Source: Lacrimispora sphenoides JCM 1415 (lineage in GTDB: Bacteria > Bacillota > Clostridia > Lachnospirales > Lachnospiraceae). From it: 64,000 nucleotides of DNA. Location: NCBI RefSeq assembly GCF_900105615.1, contig NZ_LT630003.1:4464501-4528500 (forward strand), in the 5' to 3' direction. Below, one piece after another: positions 53,981 to 63,139 of the stretch. The translations under genes and the position numbers were made by a program. The stretch's first letter is position 1; the number at the start of each line of letters is the position of its first letter. The notes beneath the pieces are model-generated. The model had not been told where the DNA came from and did not search any database. It saw only the letters and a list, made by a program, of their open reading frames with translations.

Positions 53981-55891
53981 TTAAAAGCGGAAAACAGCCG
54001 CACCATAAGCCGGAAGCTGGTAAGGGAAAGAGTATTCCTGATCATCCCATTCCATCTTTTCAGAGCGGAAAGAAGGCCCTTTCTCTCCCCGCTTATACAG
54101 TCCGTGATCCTGGTCTAAAACAAGAGTGTAAGTTCCCCGTTTCGGAACTCCTACCCGGTAATCAGGACGGGCTACGGGAGTGAAGTTTAACACAAACAGC
54201 AGGCTGCGCTTTTTATCCTTACTGTACCTGATAAAACTGAAGATGCTACGTTCCTTGTCATTGGCATTGACCCAGAAGAAGCCTTCCCAGTCATAGTCCT
54301 TTTCATAAAGTGCCGGATATTTTTTGTACAGGTGCAGAAGATCTCTTACATAGTCCTTAAGGGTTTTGCCTAAAGGCTCCTCAGACAGATACCAGTCAAG
54401 GGAGTTTTTTTCATCCCATTCATGAAACTGTCCAAATTCCTGTCCCATAAACAGCAGTTTTTTACCGGGATGACCAAGCATAAACGTATATCCCAATTTT
54501 AAGTTTGCAAATTTATCTTCCAGAAGTCCCGGCATTTTGTTGATCATGGAACTTTTCAAATGCACCACCTCATCATGGGATAATACCAGTATATAATTTT
54601 CACTGGTGAAATATGTAAGGCCAAATGTCATCTTGTGGTGGTTGTATTTGCGGAAATAAGGATCCAGCTTCATATATTCCAGAAAATCATGCATCCAGCC
54701 CATATTCCATTTAAAGGTAAAACCAAGGCCTCCCTCTTCCTGATTCCCGGTAACCTTTGGCCAGACGGTAGATTCCTCGGCAATGACCATAGCTCCGTTT
54801 CCCCGTTTTTTAATGACGCTGTTTAAATGCTTAAAAAACTCTATGGCTTCCAGATTCTCGTTTCCGCCGTACTGGTTTGGTACCCAGTCCCCGTTGTTTC
54901 TTCCATAATCCAGATAAAGCATGGAAGCGACCGCGTCGACCCGGAGCCCGTCAACATGAAATTTATCCACCCAGTAAAGGGCATTGGCAATAAGGAAATT
55001 ATCCACCTCATATTTACTGTAATCAAAGACTTTTGTTCCCCAATCAGGGTGTTCCCCTTTCCGGGGGTCTGAATATTCGTAGCAGGCTTCTCCGTCAAAG
55101 TCCGCCAGGCCATGAGCATCCTTTGGAAAATGAGCCGGAACCCAGTCAAGGATGACCCCGATTCCTTTTTTGTGCATGTAGTTTACGAAATACATAAACT
55201 CTCCTGGAGTCCCAAACCGGGAAGTTGGGGCAAAATATCCTGTCACCTGATATCCCCAGGATCCGTCATAGGGATGTTCTGCAATTCCCATCAGCTCCAC
55301 ATGGGTATAACCCATTTCCAGAATATAATCTGCCAGTTCATGAGCCGCTTCGATATAAGTATAAAAGCCATCCTTTTCATCCCTGCTTTTCTTCCGCCAG
55401 GAACCTAAATGTACCTCATAGATGCTGAGAGGTTCATCTAAGGGGTCTTTGGCCTTCCGCTTTTCCATCCAGGCCAGATCCTTCCACTGAAATCCCGTAA
55501 GGTCTGCGGTAACAGAGGCAGTCTGGGGGCGGTATTCTGCCTGGAATGCGTAAGGATCCGCCTTGAAAAGGATCTTGCCGCTCCTTGTGGTGATTGCATA
55601 TTTATATAGCTCCCCAACGCTTAAATCAGGGACAAAAGCTTCCCAGATTCCGGAATCAGCAAGGGATCCCATTGGATTTGCTTCCGGATCCCAGCCGTTA
55701 AAATCTCCTACCACGCTGACCTGACTGCTATGAGGCGCCCAGACTGCAAAATACATCCCATCGTTTCCTTCGTAGTTGATCGGATGGGCGCCCAGTTTTT
55801 CGTAGATTTCATAATGCCTTCCATTGTTATAAAGGTATCGGTCCACCTCTGTGATAAAACCCATTCCGATTTCATTTCTGCCACTTTCCAT
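53981..55891 (-). CDS. glgB: 1,4-alpha-glucan branching enzyme
   Basis: 636 residues. The N-terminal CBM48 domain has MYFAVWAPHSSQVSVVGDFNGWDPEANPM. The GH13 barrel carries VELMGIAEHPYDGSWGYQ, VILDWVPAHFPKD, nucleophile region GLRVDAVASMLYLDYGR, acid AEESTVWPKVT and LSHDEVVH. A C-terminal beta domain closes it. It forms alpha-1,6 branches in glycogen. Its start lies 4 bases after the GH13 gene stop, so the two are one operon; this complements glgC/glgD encoded 3-5 kb away. Confidence 0.95.
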   Translation of the reverse strand: MESGRNEIGMGFITEVDRYLYNNGRHYEIYEKLGAHPINYEGNDGMYFAVWAPHSSQVSVVGDFNGWDPEANPMGSLADSGIWEAFVPDLSVGELYKYAITTRSGKILFKADPYAFQAEYRPQTASVTADLTGFQWKDLAWMEKRKAKDPLDEPLSIYEVHLGSWRKKSRDEKDGFYTYIEAAHELADYILEMGYTHVELMGIAEHPYDGSWGYQVTGYFAPTSRFGTPGEFMYFVNYMHKKGIGVILDWVPAHFPKDAHGLADFDGEACYEYSDPRKGEHPDWGTKVFDYSKYEVDNFLIANALYWVDKFHVDGLRVDAVASMLYLDYGRNNGDWVPNQYGGNENLEAIEFFKHLNSVIKKRGNGAMVIAEESTVWPKVTGNQEEGGLGFTFKWNMGWMHDFLEYMKLDPYFRKYNHHKMTFGLTYFTSENYILVLSHDEVVHLKSSMINKMPGLLEDKFANLKLGYTFMLGHPGKKLLFMGQEFGQFHEWDEKNSLDWYLSEEPLGKTLKDYVRDLLHLYKKYPALYEKDYDWEGFFWVNANDKERSIFSFIRYSKDKKRSLLFVLNFTPVARPDYRVGVPKRGTYTLVLDQDHGLYKRGEKGPSFRSEKMEWDDQEYSFPYQLPAYGAAVFRF

Positions 55892-55895
55892 TCGC

Positions 55896-57230
55896 TCATC
55901 CCTCCATGATCTTTAAGATAACACCCCGGTTTGCGGGTATGGTCAATCCGATTCTATGGTCAATCACTGGAAATATTTCTCCGTTCAGAAGATTGACAGC
56001 AGTGTTTCCCTCACAAGGACAGGGAATTCCGGCAAATGCGTCAGAATCATCATTGTTTACTGCAGTTATGATGGCCTGACTTTCATGAAACCGTGCAAAT
56101 GCATACTGACGGTTGGTGAGAAGAAGCTCCTGGTACCGGCCTCCATGAAACTCCGGGTTTTGTTCATGGATATGACCCAGCTTGCTGATAAAATCCTCAA
56201 GCGGACAGGTAAACTTCTTTACTTCGGAAATGGAAACCAAGGGACGCAGCATGGAATCATCCGTATTGGTTCGTCTGCCTTCCATCCCAAACTCGCTGCC
56301 ATAGTAGACGGAGGGGATTCCGGGAAGGGTGAATAACAGGGTGTAAACCGGATAGAGGTGCTGGGTATTGGAAAGCTTGCTTGCGATCCGGTTTTCGTCA
56401 TGATTGTCCACAAAGGTATAAAGCTGTGACCCGATGGATTCCAGCCTTTTTACATTGTGTGCAATTTCAAAATAATTGTGGTCATTATGGCCTGAATAAA
56501 TGCTCTTATGTAGTTCGTAGTTCGTGACAGAATGAAGCATACCGGGACTGACCCATCTGCCGTATTCTCCATGGATAACTTCCCCCATGAGCCAGAAATC
56601 TTCTTTCATTTCCGCCGTGTGCTGCCGCAGCTCCTTCATAAATCCAAAGTCCAGCACATTGGCACAGTCAAGGCGTATTCCGTCAATGTCAAAGTTATTG
56701 ATCCAAAACTGTACGGTGTCAAATAAATACTGCCTGACTGCGGGATTAAAAAGATTAAGGCAAGGAAGCTCAAAGTGTCCCTGCCACGCTTCGTAACCAA
56801 AGGAATCTCCCAAAGGACTGCTGCCGGCAAAGTTGATTCCCCGGTACCAGTCCCTGTAGGGAGAATTCTCTCTTTGGTTTAAAATATCCTGAAATGCAAA
56901 AAACTCCCGTCCCGTATGGTTAAAGACGCCGTCAACAACCACTTTGATACCTGCTTCATGGCAGCGGGACACAAACTCCTGAAAGCCTTCTCTGTCACCA
57001 AGACGGCGGTCCACCATCCGGTAATCACGCGTATCGTACCCATGGGTAGAGGATTCAAACAGTGGCCCGATGTAGATCGCATTGCACCCCAGAGACCGGA
57101 TATGGGAAATCCACTTACAAAGTTCCCCAAATTGGTTCACAACAGAAAATTCCCTGTTCTCTTTCGGAGCGCCCACAAGCCCCAGGGGATATATGTGATA
57201 AAAAACTCCCCTATCATACCACTTGCTCAT
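55896..57230 (-). CDS. GH13 alpha-amylase-family glucosidase, intracellular
   Basis: 444 residues without a signal peptide. Conserved regions: VVVDGVFNHTG (region I), DGIRLDCANVLD with the nucleophile Asp (II), MGEVIHG with the acid Glu (III) and FVDNHDENRI (IV). The short N-terminus (YDRGVFYHIYPLGL) and small C-terminal beta domain fit a cytoplasmic maltodextrin-acting glucosidase or transglycosidase. It probably processes glycogen or imported maltodextrins together with glgB. AGGAGG precedes ATG 57230. Exact specificity is unknown. Confidence 0.9.
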   Translation of the reverse strand: MSKWYDRGVFYHIYPLGLVGAPKENREFSVVNQFGELCKWISHIRSLGCNAIYIGPLFESSTHGYDTRDYRMVDRRLGDREGFQEFVSRCHEAGIKVVVDGVFNHTGREFFAFQDILNQRENSPYRDWYRGINFAGSSPLGDSFGYEAWQGHFELPCLNLFNPAVRQYLFDTVQFWINNFDIDGIRLDCANVLDFGFMKELRQHTAEMKEDFWLMGEVIHGEYGRWVSPGMLHSVTNYELHKSIYSGHNDHNYFEIAHNVKRLESIGSQLYTFVDNHDENRIASKLSNTQHLYPVYTLLFTLPGIPSVYYGSEFGMEGRRTNTDDSMLRPLVSISEVKKFTCPLEDFISKLGHIHEQNPEFHGGRYQELLLTNRQYAFARFHESQAIITAVNNDDSDAFAGIPCPCEGNTAVNLLNGEIFPVIDHRIGLTIPANRGVILKIMEG

Positions 57231-57256
57231 ATACTTATCCTCCAGATTATAGTAGT

Positions 57257-57475
57257 TTATACCTCCCGGCTTTTAAAGCGTCGCAGAAGGAACTGGTAAC
57301 GCAGCTGTGCCGCATTAAGTTCGTAGATATAACAATCAATAAGCGTTGGGTCAACCACCTGTTCAAAGTGATTTCTTGCGGAATCAATGGCGGTTTTGGA
57401 ACGTTCAATCTCATGCCTTAAATTCCGCTCTTCCTCTGACAGGACCAGATGTTTTTTTAATAGACCATGTTTCAT
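57257..57475 (-). CDS. YaaL-like small protein (DUF2508)
   Basis: 72 residues, helical: LRHEIERSKTAIDSARNHFEQVVDPTLIDCYIYELNAAQLRYQFLLRR. The NHFEQVVDPTLIDCYIYELNA core fits DUF2508, a conserved family of Firmicutes found near recombination or sporulation genes. Function unknown. GGAGATGATAAA precedes ATG 57475. It lies 26 bases before the GH13 gene and is probably the operon's first gene. Confidence 0.75.
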   Translation of the reverse strand: MKHGLLKKHLVLSEEERNLRHEIERSKTAIDSARNHFEQVVDPTLIDCYIYELNAAQLRYQFLLRRFKSREV

Positions 57476-57576
57476 TTTATCATCTCCAGATTTTATAATT
57501 TTTACCGAATGCTATAAATTCAGTATGTCTGGAAAATGGCACTTTATTCATATATTCCCTGTATATCATTTATAAT

Positions 57577-57957
57577 TTATGAAACCTGGTTCATTAGTTC
57601 CTGTAAATACAGCCCCAGAGAACAAAGTTTTTTTGTGCTGTCGCCAATGGTCAGATAGTAATAATTAGCTGTCCCTTCCTGGCGGACATTCACAAGACCT
57701 GCCTTTTTTAAAATCTTTAAATGATGGGAAATGGCAGGGCGGGACAAACGGGTCATTTCCGTTATTTCCTTTACATTCATTCCCTGCCTGGGTCTTATGC
57801 TTAGGTCATCTTTGGTGTTTGAAACGTCGTTTCCCAGGTCATCATAAAGACCTGCATTGGCCAGAACCTTAATTATGGTCAGCCGCACTTCGTCTCCGAG
57901 AGCGATAAAAATCGGCATGCAATTCTGGAAAAGTTCATTAAAATCCTCGGCATGCAT
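57577..57957 (-). CDS. ArsR-family winged-helix regulator, second type
   Basis: 126 residues. The order is FIALGDEVRLTIIKVLANAG, then an unusual insertion of about 22 residues rich in Asp and Asn (YDDLGNDVSNTKDDLSIRPRQ), then helix-turn-helix MNVKEITEMTRLSRPAISHHLKILKKAGLV and wing EGTANYYYL. It lacks the metal CxC motif of ArsR at 33232, so the signal is not arsenic. The palindrome at 57976-57991 just upstream suggests autoregulation. CTTTGGAGG-type site precedes ATG 57957. Confidence 0.82.
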   Translation of the reverse strand: MHAEDFNELFQNCMPIFIALGDEVRLTIIKVLANAGLYDDLGNDVSNTKDDLSIRPRQGMNVKEITEMTRLSRPAISHHLKILKKAGLVNVRQEGTANYYYLTIGDSTKKLCSLGLYLQELMNQVS

Positions 57958-57975
57958 GGTTGGATTCCTCCTTTG

Positions 57976-57991
57976 GTTTAAAAAATTAAAC
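57976..57991. promoter_or_regulatory. Palindromic operator before the ArsR-type gene
   Basis: GTTTAA-AAAA-TTAAAC sits directly upstream of the start. Its symmetry and position fit autorepression. Confidence 0.6.
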
Positions 57992-58177
57992 TAATATTAT
58001 TTTATCATCTCAGCAGGATAACGTCAATGTTTTGCTGCCATAATTTTGTGATTTATGCTGCGATAAAGAGAAAATATTGAAAAAAATTGTTGAAATATGA
58101 CAATAAATTCACAGAGAGGCCTTTGCTCTCAGAAAACCCTATAAAAGAATGTATACAATATTTCTTGTAAAAAACAG

Positions 58178-58206
58178 TTGACATTTTATTTTCCCTTGTG
58201 CATAAT
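58178..58206 (+). promoter_or_regulatory. Promoter of the Tad cluster
   Basis: TTGACA (58178-58183), 17-base spacer, CATAAT (58201-58206). The rest of 57958-58290 is AT-rich sequence in which I see no gene. Confidence 0.8.
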
Positions 58207-58290
58207 AAAGGCACATTCTTATATGCATTCCGCATACAGCATTTCAAAAGTTTTTTATAATCCATAGCTGATTTTCCAGCGTGAATTCCA

Positions 58291-58833
58291 ATGTTGAAAT
58301 TTTATGTAAAGAGGGGGGATTTTATCGTTCGGTATGTTATTTTGCTGCTTATTTTAGGAGCAGGAGCTTTTTATGATGTCCGGGAACACCGTATCCCTAA
58401 CTGGTTGGTGCTTTCAGGGATCATCCTTGGCATTCTGCTTGAAATCCCTGGTCCGGAGAATCCTTTTGGAGGCCTTCTGTTCTTGCTGAGGCTGGTAATT
58501 GTAACAGGGATATTCTTTTTACTATTCCTGTGCCGGATGATCGGTGCGGGAGATATCAAGCTTACTGCACTCATATGCGGCTTTCTGGGGTTAAGAACAG
58601 GCGCTTTGGCCGTTGGACTTGGTTTTCTTATAGGGGCTTTCTGGTCCTTTATCAAAATGGCAGGGAGTGGCAGCCTTTTCACCCGCCTTTCTTGTCTTCT
58701 TGCCTTTATCAGGCACGTATTTCAAACTGGAAAACTTACAATTTACTACGATCCTGTCCGGGATGGATATGATATGGTGATACCTTTAGGCCTGTGCCTG
58801 TTTTTAGGGACACTGGGTTCTGTGTTTTTTTGA
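58291..58833 (+). CDS. Prepilin peptidase (A24 family, CpaA/TadV-like)
   Basis: 180 residues with six hydrophobic helices. Catalytic aspartates lie in FYDVREHRIPNW (first Asp) and GAGDIKL (the GxGD motif). It cleaves the leader of Flp-type pilins in the membrane. The ATG at 58291 lacks a good site; a strong AAGAGGGGGG begins 22 bases later and would fit a non-standard start (in-frame ATC at 58324), so the true start is uncertain. It is first in the Tad cluster. Confidence 0.88.
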   Translation: MLKFYVKRGDFIVRYVILLLILGAGAFYDVREHRIPNWLVLSGIILGILLEIPGPENPFGGLLFLLRLVIVTGIFFLLFLCRMIGAGDIKLTALICGFLGLRTGALAVGLGFLIGAFWSFIKMAGSGSLFTRLSCLLAFIRHVFQTGKLTIYYDPVRDGYDMVIPLGLCLFLGTLGSVFF

Positions 58834-58895
58834 TCAACTGGATATGAAAACATATCCGCTTGATTTATTAGTATACAAAATAAGGAGGTTTGGTT

Positions 58896-59897
58896 TTGGC
58901 AAAGAGAGTGATGGCGGTTTATGATACGGACCCTTTGTATACGGAGAGGTTCACGGATTTTGTAAACCAAAAGGAGCAGGTCGGGTTCTCGGTTATGGCA
59001 TTTACAGCCCTGGAACGGCTGAAGGCATATGGGGAAGACCATAAGATAGAGCTTTTGCTCATTAGTTCCTCCGTTTCCAGGGAGGATATAGAAAAAATAG
59101 CCGCTGCCGTTGTGATCATACTGGCTGACGGTGAGTCAGTCCCTCCGGGAGGACAGTATCCAAGCGTTTATAAATATCAGGCGGCTGACAGTCTGATGCG
59201 GGAGGTGATGAATTACTACTGTGACGATCCCGGAGATCCGGGTTATTCCATGGTTTCAAAGACGGGGAGGATCATAGGAGTCTATTCTCCCATCAACCGG
59301 TGCTTAAAGACCTCTTTTGCCCTTACCATGGGACAGCTTCTGGCCCGGGATTTAAAGGTTCTTTATTTAAACTTTGAGGATTGCTCGGGATTTCGGCGGC
59401 TGATCGGAGAAGAGTATAAGGGAGGTTTGTCTGATCTTTTATATTATTACAGCCAGGAAGGTTTTCACTGGGTACGCCTTGGATCCATCGTCTATACCTG
59501 GGGGGAGCTGGATTATGTGCCGCCGGTGCAATACCCTGAGGACCTTTGCCAGGTGACCGGGCAGGTGATGGCAGAGCTGGTAACCCGCATTGCCATGGAA
59601 AGTGTTTATGAATCCATTATTCTGGATTTAGGCCAATTCGGCAAGAAAGCTTCAGAGGTGCTGGAGATATGCGATGCAGTATATATGCCGGTAAAGGATG
59701 ACTGCGTATCTGCAGCAAAGATAGAAGAGTTTGAGGAATACCTGGTGTCATCCGGCCATGAGTTTCTTAAAAACCGGATTCAGAAAATAAAGCCTCCCTA
59801 TCACTGCAGCTTTGGACGGAAAGACAACTATCTGGAACAACTCTTATGGGGAGAATTGGGAGATTATACAAGACAGCTTTTGAGGAAACAGCCATAA
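58896..59897 (+). CDS. CpaE/TadZ-like ATPase with degenerate P-loop
   Basis: 333 residues from TTG 58896 (MAKRVMAVYDTDPLY), seven bases after AAGGAGG. The N-terminal ~115 residues resemble a receiver fold without the phosphorylation pocket. The ParA-like half has GVYSPINRCLKTSFALTMG, where the usual GxGKT Walker A is altered to CLKT. FEDCSGF, ESIILDLGQFG and VYMPVKDD complete the fold. CpaE/TadZ proteins localise pilus machinery at the pole. The altered P-loop may bind but not hydrolyse ATP. Followed by cpaF. Confidence 0.82.
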   Translation: MAKRVMAVYDTDPLYTERFTDFVNQKEQVGFSVMAFTALERLKAYGEDHKIELLLISSSVSREDIEKIAAAVVIILADGESVPPGGQYPSVYKYQAADSLMREVMNYYCDDPGDPGYSMVSKTGRIIGVYSPINRCLKTSFALTMGQLLARDLKVLYLNFEDCSGFRRLIGEEYKGGLSDLLYYYSQEGFHWVRLGSIVYTWGELDYVPPVQYPEDLCQVTGQVMAELVTRIAMESVYESIILDLGQFGKKASEVLEICDAVYMPVKDDCVSAAKIEEFEEYLVSSGHEFLKNRIQKIKPPYHCSFGRKDNYLEQLLWGELGDYTRQLLRKQP

Positions 59898-59929
59898 GCG
59901 GTAAAGAAATTGTACAAGGAGGAACAGCC

Positions 59930-61150
59930 ATGGACGATGAGGAAAGAAGGAAGCTTCGGGAAGAAATCATGAAAGAGCTGGATGAACGGCAGCAGGTAAC
60001 GGATGAGGAGCTTTATGACATCATAGACCGCAGAATTTTGGAGTATGGGCAGATCAGTTTTCTTCCCCTAAAAGATAAGAAGGAGCTTCGGGGTAGGCTT
60101 TTTGATTCTTTCCGGCGGCTTGGGGTCCTTCAGGAGCTGGTAGATGATGAGGATGTGACAGAGATCATGGTAAATGGGGCAGACCATGTCTTTGTGGAGA
60201 AAAACGGGCGTATGGAGCAGTGGGTCAGAGCCTTTGACAGTCAGGAGCAGCTAGAGGATACCATTCAGCAGATCGTCAGCAGAGTAAACCGTACGGTAAA
60301 TGTATCAAGGCCCATCGCGGATGCCAGGTTATCTGATGGTTCCAGGGTCCATGTCGTGCTGCCGCCCATTGCCTTAGACGGCCCCGCTGTGACCATCCGT
60401 AAGTTTCCAAAGCCCATTACCATGACCAGGCTGCTAAAGCTGGGCTCGGTTACGGAAGAGGCTGCGGATTTTCTAAAATGCATTGTAGGGGCGGGATACA
60501 ATATATTTATCAGCGGGGGAACCAATTCGGGAAAAAGTACGTTTCTCAATGCCCTGTCCGCCTACATCCCCGGGGATGAGCGGATTGTGACCATTGAAGA
60601 TTCCGCGGAACTGAAGATTGCTCATATTCCCAATCTGGTGCGGCTTGAAACAAGAGAGGCCAATGGAGAGGGTGATGGGGAAGTGTCCATTGGTGATCTG
60701 ATCCGGGCTGCACTCAGAATGAATCCCAGCAGAATAATCGTTGGAGAGGTGAGAGGAAAGGAGGCTTTGGACATGATATCAGCCATGAACACCGGCCATG
60801 ACGGAAGCCTCAGCACCGGCCATGGAAACAGTCCCAGAGACATGCTTTCCAGGCTGGAGACTATGGTGCTTATGGGAGCAGATATCCCATTGGCAGCAGC
60901 CAGAAGCCAGGTTGCGGCAGCAATTGATATCTTAATTCATTTGGGACGGCTCAGAGATAAAAGCAGGAGGGTCCTGTCCATTGTGGAGGTAATTGGCTAT
61001 GAGAACGGAGAAATCAGGCTTAATCCGCTATACAGGTTTGAGGAAGATTATGGGAATCTGGAAGAAGGACAGGTTGTTCATGGAAGCCTTAAAAAAGTGG
61101 GAATTATTCAAAACGCCGAAAAACTTAAAGCAGCAGGCATTGAAATATGA
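59930..61150 (+). CDS. cpaF: Secretion ATPase CpaF/TadA
   Basis: 406 residues from ATG 59930, after CAAGGAGGAAC. The N-terminal helical domain precedes the VirB11-type ATPase: VTEIMVNGADHVFVE, Walker A SGGTNSGKST, Asp box TIEDSAELKI, Walker B-like PSRIIVGEVRGKEALDMI and His box TGHDGSLSTGHGNS. It forms a hexameric motor in the cytoplasm that drives Tad pilus assembly. Its 3' end overlaps the tadB-like frame by about 70 bases. Confidence 0.94.
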   Translation: MDDEERRKLREEIMKELDERQQVTDEELYDIIDRRILEYGQISFLPLKDKKELRGRLFDSFRRLGVLQELVDDEDVTEIMVNGADHVFVEKNGRMEQWVRAFDSQEQLEDTIQQIVSRVNRTVNVSRPIADARLSDGSRVHVVLPPIALDGPAVTIRKFPKPITMTRLLKLGSVTEEAADFLKCIVGAGYNIFISGGTNSGKSTFLNALSAYIPGDERIVTIEDSAELKIAHIPNLVRLETREANGEGDGEVSIGDLIRAALRMNPSRIIVGEVRGKEALDMISAMNTGHDGSLSTGHGNSPRDMLSRLETMVLMGADIPLAAARSQVAAAIDILIHLGRLRDKSRRVLSIVEVIGYENGEIRLNPLYRFEEDYGNLEEGQVVHGSLKKVGIIQNAEKLKAAGIEI

Positions 61151-61877
61151 AACCTATGATCTGACACCCGTTCAGTGGTGCCTGTATGGTCTTCAGGGCC
61201 TGTCAATTGCAGGGATTTTCGCTTACATCTTTTACCGCAGCATCCTATCATTCCTGTTGTTTGCCCCAATGGTTTTTATATTTCCCATGATTAAAAAAAG
61301 AGAACTGAAGGAAGGCCGGCTTCAGCAGTTAAATCTGGAATTTAAGGAGGGCATCCTTCTTTTAGCCTCCTTCCTAAGTGCCGGTTATTCTGTGGAGAAC
61401 GCGTTTTCTGCTTCCGTAAAGGAATTGGGTCTGCTTTTCGGGGAGGAGGGGATGGTTTCCAGGGAATTTAAGCATATTGAAAGCCAGATCCGGATGAACC
61501 GTTCGGTCGAGCTGGCGCTTTCCGATTTTGCAGGCCGAAGCGGCCTTGATGATGTTAAGAACTTTGCGGAGGTATTTGCTGCGGCTAAACGAAGCGGAGG
61601 TGAACTGGTTATGATCATAAGCCACACGGCGGATGCAATAAGGGACAAGGTACAGGTAAGACAGGAGATTTTAACGATGACAGCCTCAAAACAGTTTGAA
61701 CAGAAAATTATGAGCATGATCCCCTTTTTTATTGTCCTTTATATTGATCTGACTTCTCCAGGCTTTTTTAACATCATGTACAGTACGGGAATCGGAAGGA
61801 TTCTTATGACCCTGTGCATGATCATTTACATCGCTGCCCTGGGGATTTCAAGATGGATTATGAGGATTGAGATATGA
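61080..61877 (+). CDS. Tad pilus inner-membrane protein TadB-like
   Basis: 265 residues from ATG 61080, after GGACAGG. Upstream in-frame starts exist as far back as 60993, but they lie deeper inside cpaF and lack sites. T2SSF-type platform: hydrophobic helices around 45-90, the cytoplasmic helical bundle (LLLASFLSAGYSVENAFSASVKELG, RSGLDDVKNFAEVFAAAKRSGGELVMII) and terminal helices. It anchors CpaF at the membrane. Long overlap with cpaF suggests coupling. The exact start is uncertain. Confidence 0.85.
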   Translation: MEALKKWELFKTPKNLKQQALKYETYDLTPVQWCLYGLQGLSIAGIFAYIFYRSILSFLLFAPMVFIFPMIKKRELKEGRLQQLNLEFKEGILLLASFLSAGYSVENAFSASVKELGLLFGEEGMVSREFKHIESQIRMNRSVELALSDFAGRSGLDDVKNFAEVFAAAKRSGGELVMIISHTADAIRDKVQVRQEILTMTASKQFEQKIMSMIPFFIVLYIDLTSPGFFNIMYSTGIGRILMTLCMIIYIAALGISRWIMRIEI

Positions 61878-63124
61878 AAAGAACATGGAGATTTCCTTTT
61901 ACAAAGATACAGATGGCCTGCGTTGTTTTCGGGATTGCCTTATATGTTGCTTTTGAGCTGTATTATGCAGTGGGCGGGCAGGCGGTAACGGAAGGGGGAG
62001 GGCTTAAACGGGCAGGGCCGGGGCACGGAGAGATTACATATGATATCCAGGTATCCGGGCTTGACCGGGAGAATGGGGACAGGAAGATACCGGTGAGAAT
62101 CCCTGTCAGGGAGCGGCAGTATGGGGCGGAAGAGGCAAAGGAGCTGTTTCAAAGGATCCGGCCTGAACTGACACGGCAGATGCTGGGGGAAAATGAGTCC
62201 CTTGAGGAGGTGAGAGAAAGTTTAAATTTAAAGAACAGTCTTGGAGATTATGGGCTTAGAATCAGCTGGGAGTCTGATAATCCCCAGGTGATCGATTCCT
62301 TTGGAATTGTTCACAATGAGGAAATACCAGAAGAAGGAGAGCAGGTCTGGTTAAGGGCCAGAGTGACGGATGGGCGCCATGAGGACCGATATGAGTTTAA
62401 AGTGACGGTTTACCCGGCCTCCCTTACCAAGGACGAAAAAGCAGCCGCAGACTTTCTTCAGTGGATAGGCCAGATGGATATGAAACAGCAGACGGAGGAT
62501 CGCCTGCTACTGCCCTCAGTTTATGAGGGGAACCGGCTGATGTATTTTAAGCCTGAAGAGGCGGATTACCGGATATTGCCGGTGCTGGGGTTTTTACTGG
62601 CGGCTCTCCTGCACGTAAAAGAAGAGTTTGACAGGAAAAGTCAGGCGAAGATACGTGAGCAGCAATTGCTGTTTGATTATTCTGAGGTGGTTTCCAAGCT
62701 GGTAGTCTATATCGGAGCAGGTCTTACCGTCCGTGGAGCCTGGGAGAGGATTGCGGCTGGCTATAAGGAGGCCGTAAAGCAGGGGAAAAGAAGCGCACGT
62801 CCGACGTATGAGGAGATGGTGAAGACAGCAAGTCAGATAAGCAGCGGGCTGTCGGAAGGACGGGCTTACAGTGAATTTGGAAGGCGATGCGGCTTACAGG
62901 CCTACATAAAGCTCTCCACTCTCCTGGAACAGAGTCAGAAAAACGGAAGCAGGCAGCTTCGCCCGGCTTTGGAGCTTGAGATGGCTTCAGCCTTTGAGCT
63001 AAGGAAGAACCTGGCGAAAAAGCTGGGGGAAGAAGCAGGAACCAAACTTTTGCTGCCCCTGTTTATGATGCTGGGGGTGGTCATGGTCATGATCGTCGTG
63101 CCTGCGTTCCTGTCATTTTATTAG
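61874..63124 (+). CDS. TadC-like protein with N-terminal Ig-like exodomain
   Basis: 416 residues, start overlapping the tadB-like stop (ATGA). Membrane helix about 14-33, then an external domain of about 180 residues ending in an Ig-like atrophied fold (LRISWESDNPQVIDSFGIV, VWLRARVTDGRHEDRYEFKVTVYP). A second membrane helix is about 232-247. The cytoplasmic T2SSF helices follow (LVVYIGAGLTVRGAWERIAAGY, LLEQSQKNGSRQL), and a last helix (LLLPLFMMLGVVMVMIVVPAF). Classic TadC has no such external domain, so this is a fused form. Confidence 0.83.
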   Translation: MKRTWRFPFTKIQMACVVFGIALYVAFELYYAVGGQAVTEGGGLKRAGPGHGEITYDIQVSGLDRENGDRKIPVRIPVRERQYGAEEAKELFQRIRPELTRQMLGENESLEEVRESLNLKNSLGDYGLRISWESDNPQVIDSFGIVHNEEIPEEGEQVWLRARVTDGRHEDRYEFKVTVYPASLTKDEKAAADFLQWIGQMDMKQQTEDRLLLPSVYEGNRLMYFKPEEADYRILPVLGFLLAALLHVKEEFDRKSQAKIREQQLLFDYSEVVSKLVVYIGAGLTVRGAWERIAAGYKEAVKQGKRSARPTYEEMVKTASQISSGLSEGRAYSEFGRRCGLQAYIKLSTLLEQSQKNGSRQLRPALELEMASAFELRKNLAKKLGEEAGTKLLLPLFMMLGVVMVMIVVPAFLSFY

Positions 63125-63139
63125 AAGGGAGGTGATATG

